From: Luteibacter aegosomatis | GTDB lineage: Bacteria > Pseudomonadota > Gammaproteobacteria > Xanthomonadales > Rhodanobacteraceae | Length of the DNA: 64,000 bases | NCBI RefSeq assembly: GCF_023078455.1 | Contig: NZ_CP095740.1 | Location: forward strand, 1,228,001 to 1,292,000 | Reading direction: 5' to 3' | Part shown: positions 37,769 to 48,179 of the stretch, one piece after another | Layout of the letters: the number at the start of each line of letters is the position of its first letter | How positions within the stretch are numbered: the stretch's first letter is position 1 | Translations under genes and position numbers: made by a program | Notes under the pieces: generated by a model | Databases searched by the model: none | What the model saw: the letters and a program-made list of their open reading frames with translations, nothing else | What the model was told of the DNA's origin: nothing

Positions 37769-38911
37769 TCAACCGCCGATGCGCGTGGGCAGCAGCCCGT
37801 CGACGAAGGCCTCGGCGTCGAACACGCGCAGGTCCGTGGCGGTTTCGCCCAGGCCCACGTAGCGGATCGGCAGGCCGAATTCCCGGGCCAGCGCGAACAT
37901 CACGCCACCCTTGGCGGTACCGTCGAGCTTGGTCACCACCAGGCCGGTCACGCCGGCCGTGTCGCGGAACTGGCGCAACTGGCTGATGGCGTTCTGGCCG
38001 GTGGTGCCGTCGATCACCATCAGCACCTCGTGCGGCGCGGCGGCGTCGAGCTTCTTCATCACGCGGACGATCTTGCCCAGCTCGTCCATCAGGCCGCCCT
38101 GCGTGTGCAGGCGGCCGGCGGTGTCGGCCACGAGCACCTGCGTGCCGCGCGAGCGCGCGGCCTGCAGCGCGTCGAAGATCACGCTGGCCGCGTCGGCATC
38201 CTGGCCCTGCGAGACCACGGGCACCTTGTTGCGCTCGCCCCAGGTCTTCAACTGTTCGACGGCGGCGGCGCGGAAGGTGTCGCCGGCGGCGAGCATCACG
38301 CCGCGGCCCTCGTCGGCGTAGCGGCGCGCCAGCTTGCCGATGGTGGTGGTCTTGCCCACGCCGTTGATGCCCACCGTGAGGATCACGAACGGCGAGTGCG
38401 TGGAGACGTCGAGCGGCTTTTCCACCGGCTTGAGCATGGCCACGAGTTCGGCGCGCAACGCCTTGAGCATGGCATCGGCGTCGGCGAACTCGCGCTTGTG
38501 CATGCGCTTGCGCAGCGTCTCGACCAGGTGGGTGCTGGCCTCCACGCCGACATCGGCGGTGATCAGCGCGGTTTCCAGTTCGTCGAGCAGGTCGTCGTCG
38601 AGCTTGGGATGACGCACGAAAAGCGAGGTGAGGCTCTTGGCGAAGCCGCTGCCGGACAGGCGCTCGCGCCAGCTGCGGCGCGCCGGTTGCGCGGCGTCCG
38701 CGGCGGCCTCGACGACGGCGGATTCCTCCTGCTCGGCCTCGACCTCCGGGAGTTCGGGCTCCGGTGCCGCGGTTTCGGCAAGCGCCTCGGCCGTGCCGGG
38801 CGCCGAATCCAGCGAGGCCGGGTCGGCCGCGGGAGCGCGCGATTCCTCGGCGGGCGCGGCCTCGGGCGTCGAGGCGGTGTCGGCGGGCTTCTTTTTCCAG
38901 AACTTGAGCAT
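37769..38911 (-). CDS. ftsY: Signal recognition particle receptor FtsY
   Basis: 380 residues. An acidic, Ala/Glu-rich A domain (about 1-80), helical N domain, then SRP GTPase: GINGVGKTTTIGKLA (G1), DTFRAAA, DTAGRLHTQ (G3), TKLDGTAKGG (G4), and the C-terminal IRYVGLGETATDLRVFDAEAFVDGLL. It docks ribosome-SRP complexes to the inner membrane translocon. It heads the minus-strand operon and is divergent from rsmD. Confidence 0.98.
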   Translation of the reverse strand: MLKFWKKKPADTASTPEAAPAEESRAPAADPASLDSAPGTAEALAETAAPEPELPEVEAEQEESAVVEAAADAAQPARRSWRERLSGSGFAKSLTSLFVRHPKLDDDLLDELETALITADVGVEASTHLVETLRKRMHKREFADADAMLKALRAELVAMLKPVEKPLDVSTHSPFVILTVGINGVGKTTTIGKLARRYADEGRGVMLAAGDTFRAAAVEQLKTWGERNKVPVVSQGQDADAASVIFDALQAARSRGTQVLVADTAGRLHTQGGLMDELGKIVRVMKKLDAAAPHEVLMVIDGTTGQNAISQLRQFRDTAGVTGLVVTKLDGTAKGGVMFALAREFGLPIRYVGLGETATDLRVFDAEAFVDGLLPTRIGG

Positions 38912-38975
38912 TGCGCGGCGGATTCAAAGACAATGTGCGAATGCTAGCACCCCCGCCCCCACTGGCCGCTGATCG

Positions 38976-39545
38976 ATGAACGGCTCAGGCCGCATCCGCA
39001 TCATCGGCGGAACCCTGCGCAACTCCCGGCTCGACGTGCCCGATCTGCCGGGCCTGCGGCCCACGACCGATCGCGTGCGCGAAACCCTGTTCAACTGGCT
39101 GCAGCCGGTGATCGAGGGCTCCCGCTGCCTCGATCTCTACGCCGGCACGGGGGCCCTGGGCATCGAGGCGCTGTCGCGCGGGGCGGCCATGCTCACCTTC
39201 GTGGAGCGCGAGCCGAAGCTCGTCGCGGCGTTGAAGGCCAATCTCGCGCGACTGAAGGTCGAGGCCAGCGTGGTCGCCGACGATGCCTCCCGCTGGCTCA
39301 AGGGTGGCGGCAAGCCATTCGAGGTGGTTTTCATGGATCCGCCCTTCGCCGACGGCGAGTGGGAAAAGGGCGCGGCCTTGCTGGAGGAGGGAGGCTGGCT
39401 GTCCGATTCGGCCTGGATCTACGTGGAGTCGCCCAGGGCAAAGGACCTGGCGCTGCCCGTTACCTGGCGTCCGCACCGGCAGGGGCAGGCGGGGGACGTG
39501 GCCTACGCGCTCTATCGCCGCACCCTTTCCGATCCGTTAAGCTAG
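38976..39545 (+). CDS. rsmD: 16S rRNA m2G966 methyltransferase RsmD
   Basis: 189 residues. RIRIIGGTLRNSRLDVPDLPGLRPTTDRVRETLFNWL is the family start; LDLYAGTGALGIEALSRGA binds AdoMet; VVFMDPPFADGEW is the catalytic DPPF/Y motif. It methylates G966 of 16S rRNA. It is divergent from ftsY and followed by coaD; rsmD-coaD neighbours are common. Confidence 0.96.
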   Translation: MNGSGRIRIIGGTLRNSRLDVPDLPGLRPTTDRVRETLFNWLQPVIEGSRCLDLYAGTGALGIEALSRGAAMLTFVEREPKLVAALKANLARLKVEASVVADDASRWLKGGGKPFEVVFMDPPFADGEWEKGAALLEEGGWLSDSAWIYVESPRAKDLALPVTWRPHRQGQAGDVAYALYRRTLSDPLS

Positions 39546-40076
<531 letters not shown>

Positions 40077-40093
40077 AACCAAAGGTGATCATC

Positions 40094-40597
40094 ATGCGTA
40101 AGTTCCTCCTCGCCGCGTCCGTGGCCCTGACCGCCTCCCTGGCCCTGTCGGCCTGCAACAAGTCGGAAGACACCGACCAGGCCGCCACCCAGCAGGAAGC
40201 CCCCGTCGCCAAGCCGTCCGATCCGAAGGACACCAAGGCGTGGAGCCAGTTCTTCGGCCAGATCGTCCGCAAGAACATGCAGGGCATGACCGCCGACCGC
40301 CCGTTCCCGTATTTCGTGCCGGCCGGTGACGACCAGGAAGGCCAGGACGGTCGCCAGCGCCAGCTCGAGAACGTCCAGGGCACCGTGGCCCGCGGCGTCA
40401 CGCCGGGCAACATGCTGGTGTTCGGTGGCCCCGAATCGGCCAAGACCGCCGACCTCATCGTCGAGGCCTTCAAGAGCGCCCAGCCGGGTTCGTTCAAGAA
40501 CGTGATCATCCTCTTCATCGGCGACCAGGCCGACCAGCAGCGCGTCACCGATGCGCTGACGCCGACCGGCGCGACGGTTCGCTTCGTCGCGATGTAA
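40094..40597 (+). CDS. Predicted lipoprotein, unknown
   Basis: 167 residues. ATG 40094 has AAAGGTG upstream and gives a lipoprotein signal (RKFLLAASVALTASLALSAC, lipobox LSAC). The mature part has a flexible start (NKSEDTDQAATQQEAPVAK) and a compact domain with FFGQIVRKNMQGMTADRPFPYFVPAGDD, MLVFGGPESAKTADLIVEAFKSAQPG and NVIILFIGDQADQQRVTDAL. No family is assigned. It lies downstream of coaD and is followed by a terminator. Confidence 0.8.
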   Translation: MRKFLLAASVALTASLALSACNKSEDTDQAATQQEAPVAKPSDPKDTKAWSQFFGQIVRKNMQGMTADRPFPYFVPAGDDQEGQDGRQRQLENVQGTVARGVTPGNMLVFGGPESAKTADLIVEAFKSAQPGSFKNVIILFIGDQADQQRVTDALTPTGATVRFVAM

Positions 40598-40624
40598 GGG
40601 CGTGAACCGTAAAGCGTGAATCAA

Positions 40625-40651
40625 GGAAGGGCGCCTGAGGGCGCCCTTCCT
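40625..40651 (+). terminator. Terminator after the lipoprotein gene
   Basis: GGAAGGGCGCC (40625-40635) and GGCGCCCTTCC (40640-40650) form an 11-bp stem around TGAG. The T run after it is short (TCGT), so termination may be partial, but position and stability fit. Confidence 0.7.
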
Positions 40652-40711
40652 CGTAAAGGGTCGGCTGGATCCGTGGGTGGCGGGATGTGGAGGAATGAAG
40701 CTTCACGCAAG

Positions 40712-40740
40712 CCCTGTCGCGGACAGGGTCCGCTCCCACC
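40712..40740. repeat. REP-like palindrome
   Basis: CCCTGTC-GCG-GACAGGG (40712-40728), followed by TCCGCTCCCACC. A similar core (TCGCGGAC-CCT-GTCCGCGA) occurs at 49580-49598, and the GCTCCCACC end recurs at 45217-45225. These probably belong to one family of chromosomal intergenic repeats. Confidence 0.55.
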
Positions 40741-40827
40741 CTTCGGTGGTGAGCCAGCCTATTCATGGTTCACGGCGGCCAGGGGCCGAATCGGGGGCGC
40801 AAAGCGCCGACTCACGCAACGCGCTAA

Positions 40828-41094
<267 letters not shown>

Positions 41095-41143
41095 GGCGCG
41101 ATGCGTTAATCTCACCGGCAGCATTTTGTCCGGAGAGACATCC

Positions 41144-42850
41144 ATGATCCGCACCTCGTCGTGGCGCCTGCTCGCCGCGAGCGTCTTTTTCGTCGTCGGC
41201 GCGGGCGCCGCTTCCGCGCAGGACAAGGCCGCCCCGGCGCCTTCGCGCGGCCCCGGCCACGCCGCCATCGCCAGCGCCAATTTCCTCGCCACCAACGCCG
41301 GGTTCGAAGTGCTGGCCAAGGGCGGCAACGCGTTCGATGCCGCCGTCGCGGTGTCGTCCACCCTGGCCGTGGTCGAGCAGCAGAGCTCGGGGCTGGGCGG
41401 TGGGTTCATGGCCTTGCTGCATCGCGCGTCCGACGGCCGCGACGTCTTCGTCGATGCGCGCGAGACCGCGCCCAAGGCGGTGGACATGAAGGTGTACGTC
41501 GGCAAGGACGGCAAGCCCAACCGCGACGTTTCCACGCGCGGCCCGCTGTCGGCGGGCATCCCCGGCGAACCCGCCGGCCTGGTCTGGATGGCGAAGCACT
41601 ACGGCAAGCTGCCGCTGTCGGCCTCGCTGGCGCCGGCCATCCGCGTCGCGAAGGAGGGTTTCCAGCCCGACGAGCGCTTCCTCGGCACCATCGCCGATCA
41701 CAAGGACGACCTCTCGCGCTATCCGGCCTCGGCCGCCGTGCTCCTGCCCGGCGGGCAGGTACCGCAAAAGGGCTGGACGCTGAAGCAGCCCGACCTGGCG
41801 AAGACGCTGGAGCGCATCGCCGCGCAGGGCCATGACGGTTTCTACAAAGGCGAAACGGCGAAGCTGCTGCTCTCGTCCACGCGCAAGGCCGGCGGCAACT
41901 GGACCGCCGCCGACCTGGAGAGCTATACGGTGAAGGAGCGCGAGCCGTTGCGCGTCGACTACAAGGGCTTCCGCATCGTCACCGCGCCGCCGCCGTCGTC
42001 CGGCGGCGTGGCCATCGCCGAGGTGCTCAACATCCTCGCCGGCTACGACATGAGCAAGCTCGACCTCGCTCACTCCACGCACCTCACCATCGAAGCCATG
42101 CGCCGCGCGTTCCGCGACCACAACGAATACCTGGGCGACCCGGACTTCGTGAAGATGCCGCTCGACATGCTGCTGTCGAAGTACTACGCCGACGGCTTGC
42201 GCGCCACCATCTCGCCGGACAAGGCCACGCCGTCCGACCTGCTGCCGGCGGCCATGGCACCGGATCCCGGCATGCACACCACGCATTTCTCGGTGATCGA
42301 CGCCGACGGCAACATGGTGGCGTCCACGCTCACGGTGAACCTCGAGTTCGGCTCCAACTTCGTCGCCGAGGGAACGGGCGTGTTCCTCAACGACGAGATG
42401 GACGACTTCGCGCTCGTGCCCGGCCAGCCGAACGCCTTCGGCTTGCGCGGCACCTTCGCGAACGCCCCCGAGCCGGGCAAGCGCATGCTTTCGTCGATGT
42501 CGCCCAGTTTCGTGCTGGGTGCCGACCGCACGGCGGTGATCGGTTCGCCGGGCGGTTCGACCATCATCACCCAGGTGCTCGAAGGCATCCTGGCCTTCAT
42601 CGACGGCAAGGACGCCTCGGCCATCACGGCGCAGAAGCGCTACCACCACCAGTACCTGCCCGACCGCGTCGACGTGGAGCCGGGCGCGTTCGACGACGCC
42701 ACGGCCAAGGCGCTCACCGCCATGGGCCATGTACTGAAGAACCGTTCGCCCTGGGGCTTCATGAACGTGGTCACCTGGGATCACCGCACCAACAAACTCG
42801 ATGCCGCCAGCGATCCCCGCCGTCCGTCGGGCCTGGGCAAGGTGCAGTGA
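41144..42850 (+). CDS. ggt: Gamma-glutamyltransferase
   Basis: 568 residues from ATG 41144 (ATG 41126 would add six). Signal peptide ([20 protein letters not shown]). N-terminal block [47 protein letters not shown] is the GGT hallmark. The self-cleavage site with catalytic Thr is in [19 protein letters not shown] (about 379-396). [11 protein letters not shown] and [17 protein letters not shown] bind the glutamyl group. It acts in the periplasm in glutathione breakdown and transpeptidation. RBS and short gap follow the ferredoxin gene; the stop abuts the next start. Confidence 0.96.
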   Translation: MIRTSSWRLLAASVFFVVGAGAASAQDKAAPAPSRGPGHAAIASANFLATNAGFEVLAKGGNAFDAAVAVSSTLAVVEQQSSGLGGGFMALLHRASDGRDVFVDARETAPKAVDMKVYVGKDGKPNRDVSTRGPLSAGIPGEPAGLVWMAKHYGKLPLSASLAPAIRVAKEGFQPDERFLGTIADHKDDLSRYPASAAVLLPGGQVPQKGWTLKQPDLAKTLERIAAQGHDGFYKGETAKLLLSSTRKAGGNWTAADLESYTVKEREPLRVDYKGFRIVTAPPPSSGGVAIAEVLNILAGYDMSKLDLAHSTHLTIEAMRRAFRDHNEYLGDPDFVKMPLDMLLSKYYADGLRATISPDKATPSDLLPAAMAPDPGMHTTHFSVIDADGNMVASTLTVNLEFGSNFVAEGTGVFLNDEMDDFALVPGQPNAFGLRGTFANAPEPGKRMLSSMSPSFVLGADRTAVIGSPGGSTIITQVLEGILAFIDGKDASAITAQKRYHHQYLPDRVDVEPGAFDDATAKALTAMGHVLKNRSPWGFMNVVTWDHRTNKLDAASDPRRPSGLGKVQ

Positions 42851-43701
42851 TGAAGCTCTTCTCGCTCATCGGCAACTCGCAGCGCCTCGACGGCGGCGCG
42901 ATGTTCGGCAACGCGCCGCGCGCGATGTGGTCCCGCTGGATCGCGCCCGACGAACAGAACCGCATCCCGCTGGCCTGCCGTTGCCTGCTGGTCACCGGCC
43001 TGGATGGGCGCAACGTACTCTTCGAGACCGGCATCGGCGCATTCTTCGATCCGGCGATGCGCGAGCGCTTCGGCGTGGTCGAAGACCGCCACGTGCTGCT
43101 CGATTCGCTGGCGGACGTGGGCTTCACCCACGAGGACATCGATGCGGTGGTGCTTTCGCACCTGCATTTCGATCACGCGGGTGGCCTGCTGGCGGCCTGG
43201 GAAGAGGGTGCGCCGGCGCGCCTGCTGTTTCCTAACGCGCGTTACCTCGTCGGTGCGGAACATTGGGAGCGCGCACGGCGTCCGCATCCGCGCGACCGGG
43301 CCTCGTTCATTCCGGAGTTGGCCGCGCTGCTGGAAGCCAGCGGCCGACTCGAACTCGTGGAGGCGGGCAAACCCAGCTCGCTCGGCGACGCCGTGCGTTT
43401 CGGGTTTTCCGATGGGCACACGCCGGGGCTCATGCTCGCCGAGGTGGGTGGCGTGGCGTTCTGCGCCGACCTGATCCCCGGGCGGCCCTGGGTGCACCTG
43501 CCGGTGACGATGGGTTACGACCGCTGGCCCGAAAAGCTCATCGACGAAAAGAAGACCTTCCTCGACGATAAGCTGGCGCGTGGCGTGCGATTGTTCTTCA
43601 CCCACGACCACGGCTGCGCCATGGCGTCGGTGAGCCGCGACGACAAGGGCCGTTATTCGGCCGTCGATCCACATGAGACGCTGGCCGGGCTGGACGCGTG
43701 A
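42850..43701 (+). CDS. MBL-fold metallo-hydrolase
   Basis: 283 residues. Metal-binding [10 protein letters not shown] (HxHxDH), then [26 protein letters not shown] with another metal His, and a C-terminal FFTHDHGCA. The layout ([15 protein letters not shown] ... SDGHTPGLM) resembles AHL-lactonase-like and related esterase subfamilies, but the substrate cannot be told. No signal peptide. ATG 42850 touches the ggt stop, suggesting one transcript. Confidence 0.9.
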   Translation: MKLFSLIGNSQRLDGGAMFGNAPRAMWSRWIAPDEQNRIPLACRCLLVTGLDGRNVLFETGIGAFFDPAMRERFGVVEDRHVLLDSLADVGFTHEDIDAVVLSHLHFDHAGGLLAAWEEGAPARLLFPNARYLVGAEHWERARRPHPRDRASFIPELAALLEASGRLELVEAGKPSSLGDAVRFGFSDGHTPGLMLAEVGGVAFCADLIPGRPWVHLPVTMGYDRWPEKLIDEKKTFLDDKLARGVRLFFTHDHGCAMASVSRDDKGRYSAVDPHETLAGLDA

Positions 43702-43726
43702 ACCAGCCTGAAAGGGACGGGGCGGG

Positions 43727-44773
43727 ATGAAACCAGGCAAAGTCATGGGTGGAACATCGTGGGCATGGCGTATCGTCGGCGTCCTGCTGCTGGCGGCCGC
43801 GTTGGCCTTGCTGTTCTGGAACGAGCAGCGGGTGATGGCCTATGCCGCCGCCGTGACGAAGCAGGGTGCGCCGGTGATCGACCTGGGCGACGAGGGCCAT
43901 CCGTCGGCGGGTCAATACGGTGCGATGACGCGAGTGAACGGCCTGCCGCGCATCGTCGACGCGCCGCACGACGACGAGTTCGGCATACGCGCGCAATCGC
44001 CGTTGCTGGTGCGTCACGTGGAAATGTTCCAGTGGCGCGAGATCACCGTGGGCGGCGAAACGCATTACGAGCTGGACTGGGTGGATCACCCCGTGGAGTC
44101 CTCGCGCTTCGCCAAACCGTCGGGTCATGCCAACCCGGCCACGTTTCCCATCCAGGGGCGGCAATTCGAGGCGGGCGAGGTGAGACTCGGCCATTTCCGG
44201 CTTTCCCAGCCCGTGGTCCGCGCGTTCCCGGGGCGCGTCGTCGTGGCGCCCGACGAGAAGAAACTGCCGCCGAACCTGGTCGCCACGTTCCAGCGCGCCG
44301 GCGACTACCTCGTCACCAGCGGCAAACCCGACGTACCGCGCCTGGGCGACCTGCGCGTGAGTTGGGAAGCGGTGCCGCTGAGGGCGATGACGGTGCTCGC
44401 GCGGATCGACGGCGATACGCTGGTGCCGGGGGAACCGCGCCGCAACGGACCGGGTTTCGAGGTACAGATCGGCGAGCGCACGCTGGGCGACGTGTTGCCT
44501 TCGCTGCCCGAGCCCCCCGGTGCGGTCATGACGCTACGCGTGCTCGCCGCTCTCGTGGCATCCTTCGGCCTGCTGCTGATGGCGGCGGGAACGCGGTTCC
44601 GGGGCGATGCACTGTTCGCGCTGGGCCTGGGCGCCGTGGTGGTCACCGCCACCGGAGGCGTGCTGTGGCTGCGTACCGACGTGATGGCCAGCAGCGTATG
44701 GCTGCTGGTAGCGGTATTGGGGGCGGGGCTGTCGATCTGGCGATCGCAGCAACGGCCGGCTCGGGACGACTGA
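43727..44773 (+). CDS. TMEM43-family membrane protein
   Basis: 348 residues. N-terminal helix (AWRIVGVLLLAAALALLFWNEQR), a large periplasmic domain with LVRHVEMFQWRE and WVDHPVESSRFAKPSGHANPATFPI, and three C-terminal helices (MTLRVLAALVASFGLLLMAAGTRF and following). This layout and the WxEhpV-S-F-x-p-G-H-x-N-P motif match the TMEM43 family found in animals and bacteria. Its function in bacteria is unclear. Confidence 0.85.
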   Translation: MKPGKVMGGTSWAWRIVGVLLLAAALALLFWNEQRVMAYAAAVTKQGAPVIDLGDEGHPSAGQYGAMTRVNGLPRIVDAPHDDEFGIRAQSPLLVRHVEMFQWREITVGGETHYELDWVDHPVESSRFAKPSGHANPATFPIQGRQFEAGEVRLGHFRLSQPVVRAFPGRVVVAPDEKKLPPNLVATFQRAGDYLVTSGKPDVPRLGDLRVSWEAVPLRAMTVLARIDGDTLVPGEPRRNGPGFEVQIGERTLGDVLPSLPEPPGAVMTLRVLAALVASFGLLLMAAGTRFRGDALFALGLGAVVVTATGGVLWLRTDVMASSVWLLVAVLGAGLSIWRSQQRPARDD

Positions 44774-44790
44774 TTTCAGGATCGACATCC

Positions 44791-45201
44791 ATGCGTATCA
44801 CGGGACTCTATGCGGCCTTGCTGGCCTTGCTCGTCATCGCGCTCTCCATCAGGGTGAGCCGGTTGCGCCGTCTCCATGGCCATGGCCTGGGCGACGGCGG
44901 AAACCGGGGGCTGGCCTGCGCGATCCGCGCGCACGGCAACGCGGTGGAATACGTGCCGCTGGCGTTGGTCCTGATGCTGGTCCTGGAGCTCAACCAGACC
45001 TGGCCGATGCTGCTGCATGTGTTCGGCATCGTGTTGCTGGTGGCGCGCATCGCGCATGCGATGGGGCTGTCGGGATCGCCGGGGTATTCGGCAGGGCGTT
45101 TCGTCGGGGCCGCCGGGACGCTGCTGGTGATCATCGCGATGGCGTTGTTACTGATCTGGCAGTACGTGGTGATCCACGTCGTGACGTCGTCGCTGGCTTG
45201 A
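44791..45201 (+). CDS. MAPEG-family membrane protein
   Basis: 136 residues with four helices. Features LALLVIALSIRVSRLRR, HGNAVEYVPLALVLMLVLELN, RIAHAMGLSGSPGYSAGRFVGAAGTLLVII match bacterial MAPEG proteins (relatives of microsomal glutathione transferase), including the N-x2-E-Y/Q-x2-P motif (NAVEYVPLA). It may be involved in glutathione-dependent detoxification, which suits the nearby ggt, though the link is loose. It is followed by a very long palindrome. Confidence 0.9.
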   Translation: MRITGLYAALLALLVIALSIRVSRLRRLHGHGLGDGGNRGLACAIRAHGNAVEYVPLALVLMLVLELNQTWPMLLHVFGIVLLVARIAHAMGLSGSPGYSAGRFVGAAGTLLVIIAMALLLIWQYVVIHVVTSSLA

Positions 45202-45290
45202 TTCGCCGATACGATCGGCTCCCACCCCTTCGGTAGCCAGGGTCAGGCAGCCTGCCTACCGAAGGGGTGGGAGCCGATCGTATCGGCGAA
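45202..45290. repeat. Long perfect inverted repeat between convergent genes
   Basis: Two 35-base arms (45202-45236 and 45256-45290) are exact inverse copies, separated by 19 bases that themselves contain GGCAG-C-CTGCC. It includes GATACGATCGGCTCCCACCC. It lies between the stops of the MAPEG and HDOD genes, so it could serve as a two-way terminator. The perfect arms suggest a recent mobile REP/BIME-type unit. Confidence 0.85.
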
Positions 45291-45309
45291 CGCCGCGGAG
45301 CGAGCGGTT

Positions 45310-46584
45310 TCAGTCTTCGGCCGACGCCGACCCGTCGGCGAACGCATACACGTGATCGGCCCAGCTCGCCGCATCGTGGTAGATGGTGGCCATCTTGAGC
45401 ATCTGCTGTTCATGCGATGCCGAATCGCCGTCGATCTCGCCCTGTTCCCAATGGCGGATCTGGTCGAGGATCGGCGCGAACGGGCCCACGCCCTCGAGCA
45501 GCGCCTCTCGAATTTCCAGTGCGAGCGGCAGGTGCTCGAGCACGTAAGCCATCGACACGTTCATCAACGTATCGAGCAACGAGAACAGGCCGGCGGTGAA
45601 GGCCATTTCCTGCAATTCGGGCTTCACGCTGCGGGCGAGCTGCTCGCACATGTGCGCACGGATGAGCGCCAGGCGCAGCAGTTCGGGCGGACGCTCGTCC
45701 ATGCCCGACACGGCCATGGTGAAAATCCAGTTGCGCATGCGGTTGACGCCGAAGAACACCGCCGCCTGTTCCACCGACTTCAACTGGCGGGGCAGGGCGA
45801 AATAGGCGGAATTCACGCAGCCCAGCAGCTTGTAGCTGAGGATGGCGTCGTCGCGGATGATCTTGCCCAGTTCGACGGGGCCGTTGTCCGGATCCTGCAG
45901 GGCGCCCATCAGGCGCAGCACGCCGAGCTTGCTGGGCGTGAGGCGCGGCATGTCCACGCGCTCGGGACGAAGCAGGTACTTGCCCTGGAAGCCGTCGACG
46001 TCCTGGTCGGCGTAGTCGACGAAGGTCTCGTGCGTGTCCACGCCGGTGACGATCACCTTGACGCCGAAGGCGTGCACGTAATCCATGTGCGCGCGCGCGG
46101 CCACCGGATGGCGATGGTCCACGGCTACCTTGGCGAACTGCACGATGCGCAGCAACGCGTCGACGCCGGCGCGATGCAGCGGATCGGCGGGAAGGGTGAA
46201 ATCCTCCAGCATGAACAGGCAGCCCTGGCCTTTCAGTTCGCGCAGGCGCAGCAGCAGCTGTTCGTCGTTGCCCACCTCGGCGCTGATGCTGGCGCTCAGA
46301 CGCGCGTTGTGGCGAAGGATGTCGGCGTGCTGCATGAGCAGGTCGCGCGACATGTGCAGGAAGGCGCGGTTGTCGCGCACCAGTCGCTTGAGGCTGCCGT
46401 CGGCGATGGCGCTGAGCGTGGCCTGCGTATGCGTGAGCGACGCGGCTTCGATGTCGGAGCCGGCCGGGCGCGGGAAGAGGAGTTCGTAGGCGAACAACGC
46501 CTGCTTGCGATCGAGGATCGGGACGCGAACGATGGGCAGGATGCCATCGTCGTTCACCGCTGTCGGCTGGGGATTCGCTGCCAT
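45310..46584 (-). CDS. EAL-like/HDOD signalling protein
   Basis: 424 residues. The N-terminal half (1-200) is a degenerate EAL domain: PILDRKQALFAYELLF keeps YELLF in place of the EAL signature, and FMLEDFTLP and AKVAVDHRHP lack the usual metal ligands, so c-di-GMP hydrolysis is unlikely. The C-terminal half (205-400) is HDOD: LKLLGCVNSAYFALPRQLKSVEQAAVFFGVNRMRNWIFTMAVSG. YuxH/CdgJ-type proteins use this pair to control motility. It lies 56 bases after flgN and may share the sigma-28 promoter of flgM. Confidence 0.9.
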   Translation of the reverse strand: MAANPQPTAVNDDGILPIVRVPILDRKQALFAYELLFPRPAGSDIEAASLTHTQATLSAIADGSLKRLVRDNRAFLHMSRDLLMQHADILRHNARLSASISAEVGNDEQLLLRLRELKGQGCLFMLEDFTLPADPLHRAGVDALLRIVQFAKVAVDHRHPVAARAHMDYVHAFGVKVIVTGVDTHETFVDYADQDVDGFQGKYLLRPERVDMPRLTPSKLGVLRLMGALQDPDNGPVELGKIIRDDAILSYKLLGCVNSAYFALPRQLKSVEQAAVFFGVNRMRNWIFTMAVSGMDERPPELLRLALIRAHMCEQLARSVKPELQEMAFTAGLFSLLDTLMNVSMAYVLEHLPLALEIREALLEGVGPFAPILDQIRHWEQGEIDGDSASHEQQMLKMATIYHDAASWADHVYAFADGSASAED

Positions 46585-46640
46585 GGCTTTCGTCGTGCGC
46601 CGTCCGGTGAAAACGCTGAATTATTGCCGATCGCGGCTGG

Positions 46641-47081
46641 TCAAACCTGGGCGAGGGTCGCGGAACGGAGCTTTATCCGGGCGGCGCCGTCGGGGCCGTA
46701 GGTGGAGCCGTTGGGCGCGTCGCCGGAGATCACGGCGAGGGCCTGGCGGATCTGGCCCATGCGCTGGCCTACGATGCGGCCGTTGGTTTCGTTGATGCGG
46801 CGGCACTCGAGCAGGCGCTCGACGGTGTGCGACCAGCGTGCGTCGTTGAGCGAATCGATGCCCGAGGCGTCGCTGAGCTGGCGGCGCTCCGCGTCGAGCC
46901 GGTCGATGCGATCCAGCGAGGCGCTTTTCGCGCGGCCCACCGCTTCGAGCGCGGCGGCGTCGGCCTTGTCCAGCACCATGCGCTCCTCGATCAGGTGGGC
47001 ATGCAGGGCGTCGACCTCACGGGCGAGGTCGCCCATGACGCCGACGAGGGCCGCGTCGAAATCGGAGCGCTGCTGCGTCAT
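46641..47081 (-). CDS. flgN: Flagellar chaperone FlgN
   Basis: 146 residues, helical: FDAALVGVMGDLAREVDALHAHLIEERMVLDKADAAALEAVGRAKSASLDRIDRLDAERRQL, with C-terminal ETNGRIVGQRMGQIRQALAVISG, the typical end that binds FlgK and FlgL. It delivers the hook-filament junction proteins to the export gate. ATG 47081 overlaps the flgM stop (ATGA). The partner genes flgK and flgL lie at 57950-61035. Confidence 0.9.
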   Translation of the reverse strand: MTQQRSDFDAALVGVMGDLAREVDALHAHLIEERMVLDKADAAALEAVGRAKSASLDRIDRLDAERRQLSDASGIDSLNDARWSHTVERLLECRRINETNGRIVGQRMGQIRQALAVISGDAPNGSTYGPDGAARIKLRSATLAQV

Positions 47082-47383
47082 GCCTTGCCGCCGAGCTGGC
47101 CTTCCATCGCAAGAAACTTGCTGGCGATGGCCTGCGGATCGGGCTTGTAGGTGCCTTCGGCGATCCGGTTCCGGATGGCCTCGACGCGCTTGCCGTCGAC
47201 GCCTTCGCCACGGCTGGCGGCGTCCAGGGCCTTGGCCGAGTCGGTGATGCGCACGCTGTCGTCGGTGGTGCGGACGCTCGTGCCGCCCTGGGCCTGGCCG
47301 GCCGACCCCGCGGCGGCGTTCGGCGTGCGCGGAGGCACCGTCGGCTGCTGGGTCTGGATACCGGGTTTGATGGTATTGGTCAT
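47078..47383 (-). CDS. flgM: Anti-sigma-28 factor FlgM
   Basis: 101 residues. Disordered N-terminal half (TNTIKPGIQTQQPTVPP...), then SVRITDSAKALDAASRGEGVDGKRVEAIRNRIAEGTYKPDPQAIASKFLAMEGQL, the conserved FliA-binding end (VRxIRxxIxxGxYxxDxxxIAxxLL). It holds FliA until it is exported through the completed hook. The gene has a near-perfect sigma-28 promoter, forming the usual feedback loop. Confidence 0.95.
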   Translation of the reverse strand: MTNTIKPGIQTQQPTVPPRTPNAAAGSAGQAQGGTSVRTTDDSVRITDSAKALDAASRGEGVDGKRVEAIRNRIAEGTYKPDPQAIASKFLAMEGQLGGKA

Positions 47384-47417
47384 GGGGTAATCCTCGGAAC
47401 GATGTCCTTCGGAGGGC

Positions 47418-47444
47418 TTATCGGCTTACCGGGGACGAACTTTA
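47418..47444 (-). promoter_or_regulatory. Sigma-28 (FliA) promoter of flgM
   Basis: Minus strand TAAAGTTC (47437-47444) and GCCGATAA (47418-47425) with 11 bases between; 15 of 16 consensus bases match. It lies 35 bases upstream of the flgM start. Confidence 0.92.
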
Positions 47445-47486
47445 GCGGGCAGGGCGCGGTGAAGTGTGACCGGATTCGTGTTTCGT

Positions 47487-48179
47487 TCATGGCAGAACGG
47501 CGACGACCCCCGGTCCGCTGACGACGGCGTCGAGCACGCGGCCCGAGGAGGCGTTGCGGACCTTCACGCGGGTACCGGCGTCGCCGGCACCCAGTGCCAC
47601 GCCGTCGGCACGGATGGTGACGCCCTCGACGGTGGCCTCCATGCTTACCGCGTCGCCCACGCGCACGGCCTGGCGACCGGCGAGCATGCCGGGCGTAAGC
47701 ACCGTGCCGGCGTTGAGCGGACGGGCGAGGGACCGGCCGTCGACCTGGTCGAGGGCCGCGATGTAGCCGTAGGCGAGCGAGGCGACGTCACGCTCCTCGG
47801 CATGGACGTCGGCGGCGCCGATGCCGTCGCCGCGGGTGAGCGGACGGCTGGTCACCAGCACCTGGGTGAAGAGCTTGACGCGCACCGGCACGCGCACCGT
47901 CCAGCCGCCGGGCACGGGGCAATGCACGGCCACGCTCACCCGGGCACCGAGTGGGCGGTTGCCGGGCAGCGAGGCGCTGGGCCTGGCCGGGCAATCGGCC
48001 AGCCGCAGCCGGCTGTCGAGCGAGTCGGCCTGGGCCTCCATGCGCGCGCCGGGCAGCGAACGGTTTTCCTTCAGCCAGGCCACCGCGATGTCGCGCACGT
48101 CGTCGAGCGAGGTGGCCGCCGCCATGAGCGGGCAGGCCAACGACGACAGGGCGACGATCGCGGCGGCGAGGCGCTTCAC
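47487..48179 (-). CDS. flgA: Flagellar P-ring chaperone FlgA
   Basis: 230 residues. Signal peptide ([20 protein letters not shown]). SAF-type core: [100 protein letters not shown]. It helps FlgI assemble the P ring in the periplasm. ATG 48179 overlaps the chemotaxis receptor gene by four bases, so the two are co-transcribed. Confidence 0.95.
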   Translation of the reverse strand: MKRLAAAIVALSSLACPLMAAATSLDDVRDIAVAWLKENRSLPGARMEAQADSLDSRLRLADCPARPSASLPGNRPLGARVSVAVHCPVPGGWTVRVPVRVKLFTQVLVTSRPLTRGDGIGAADVHAEERDVASLAYGYIAALDQVDGRSLARPLNAGTVLTPGMLAGRQAVRVGDAVSMEATVEGVTIRADGVALGAGDAGTRVKVRNASSGRVLDAVVSGPGVVAVLP

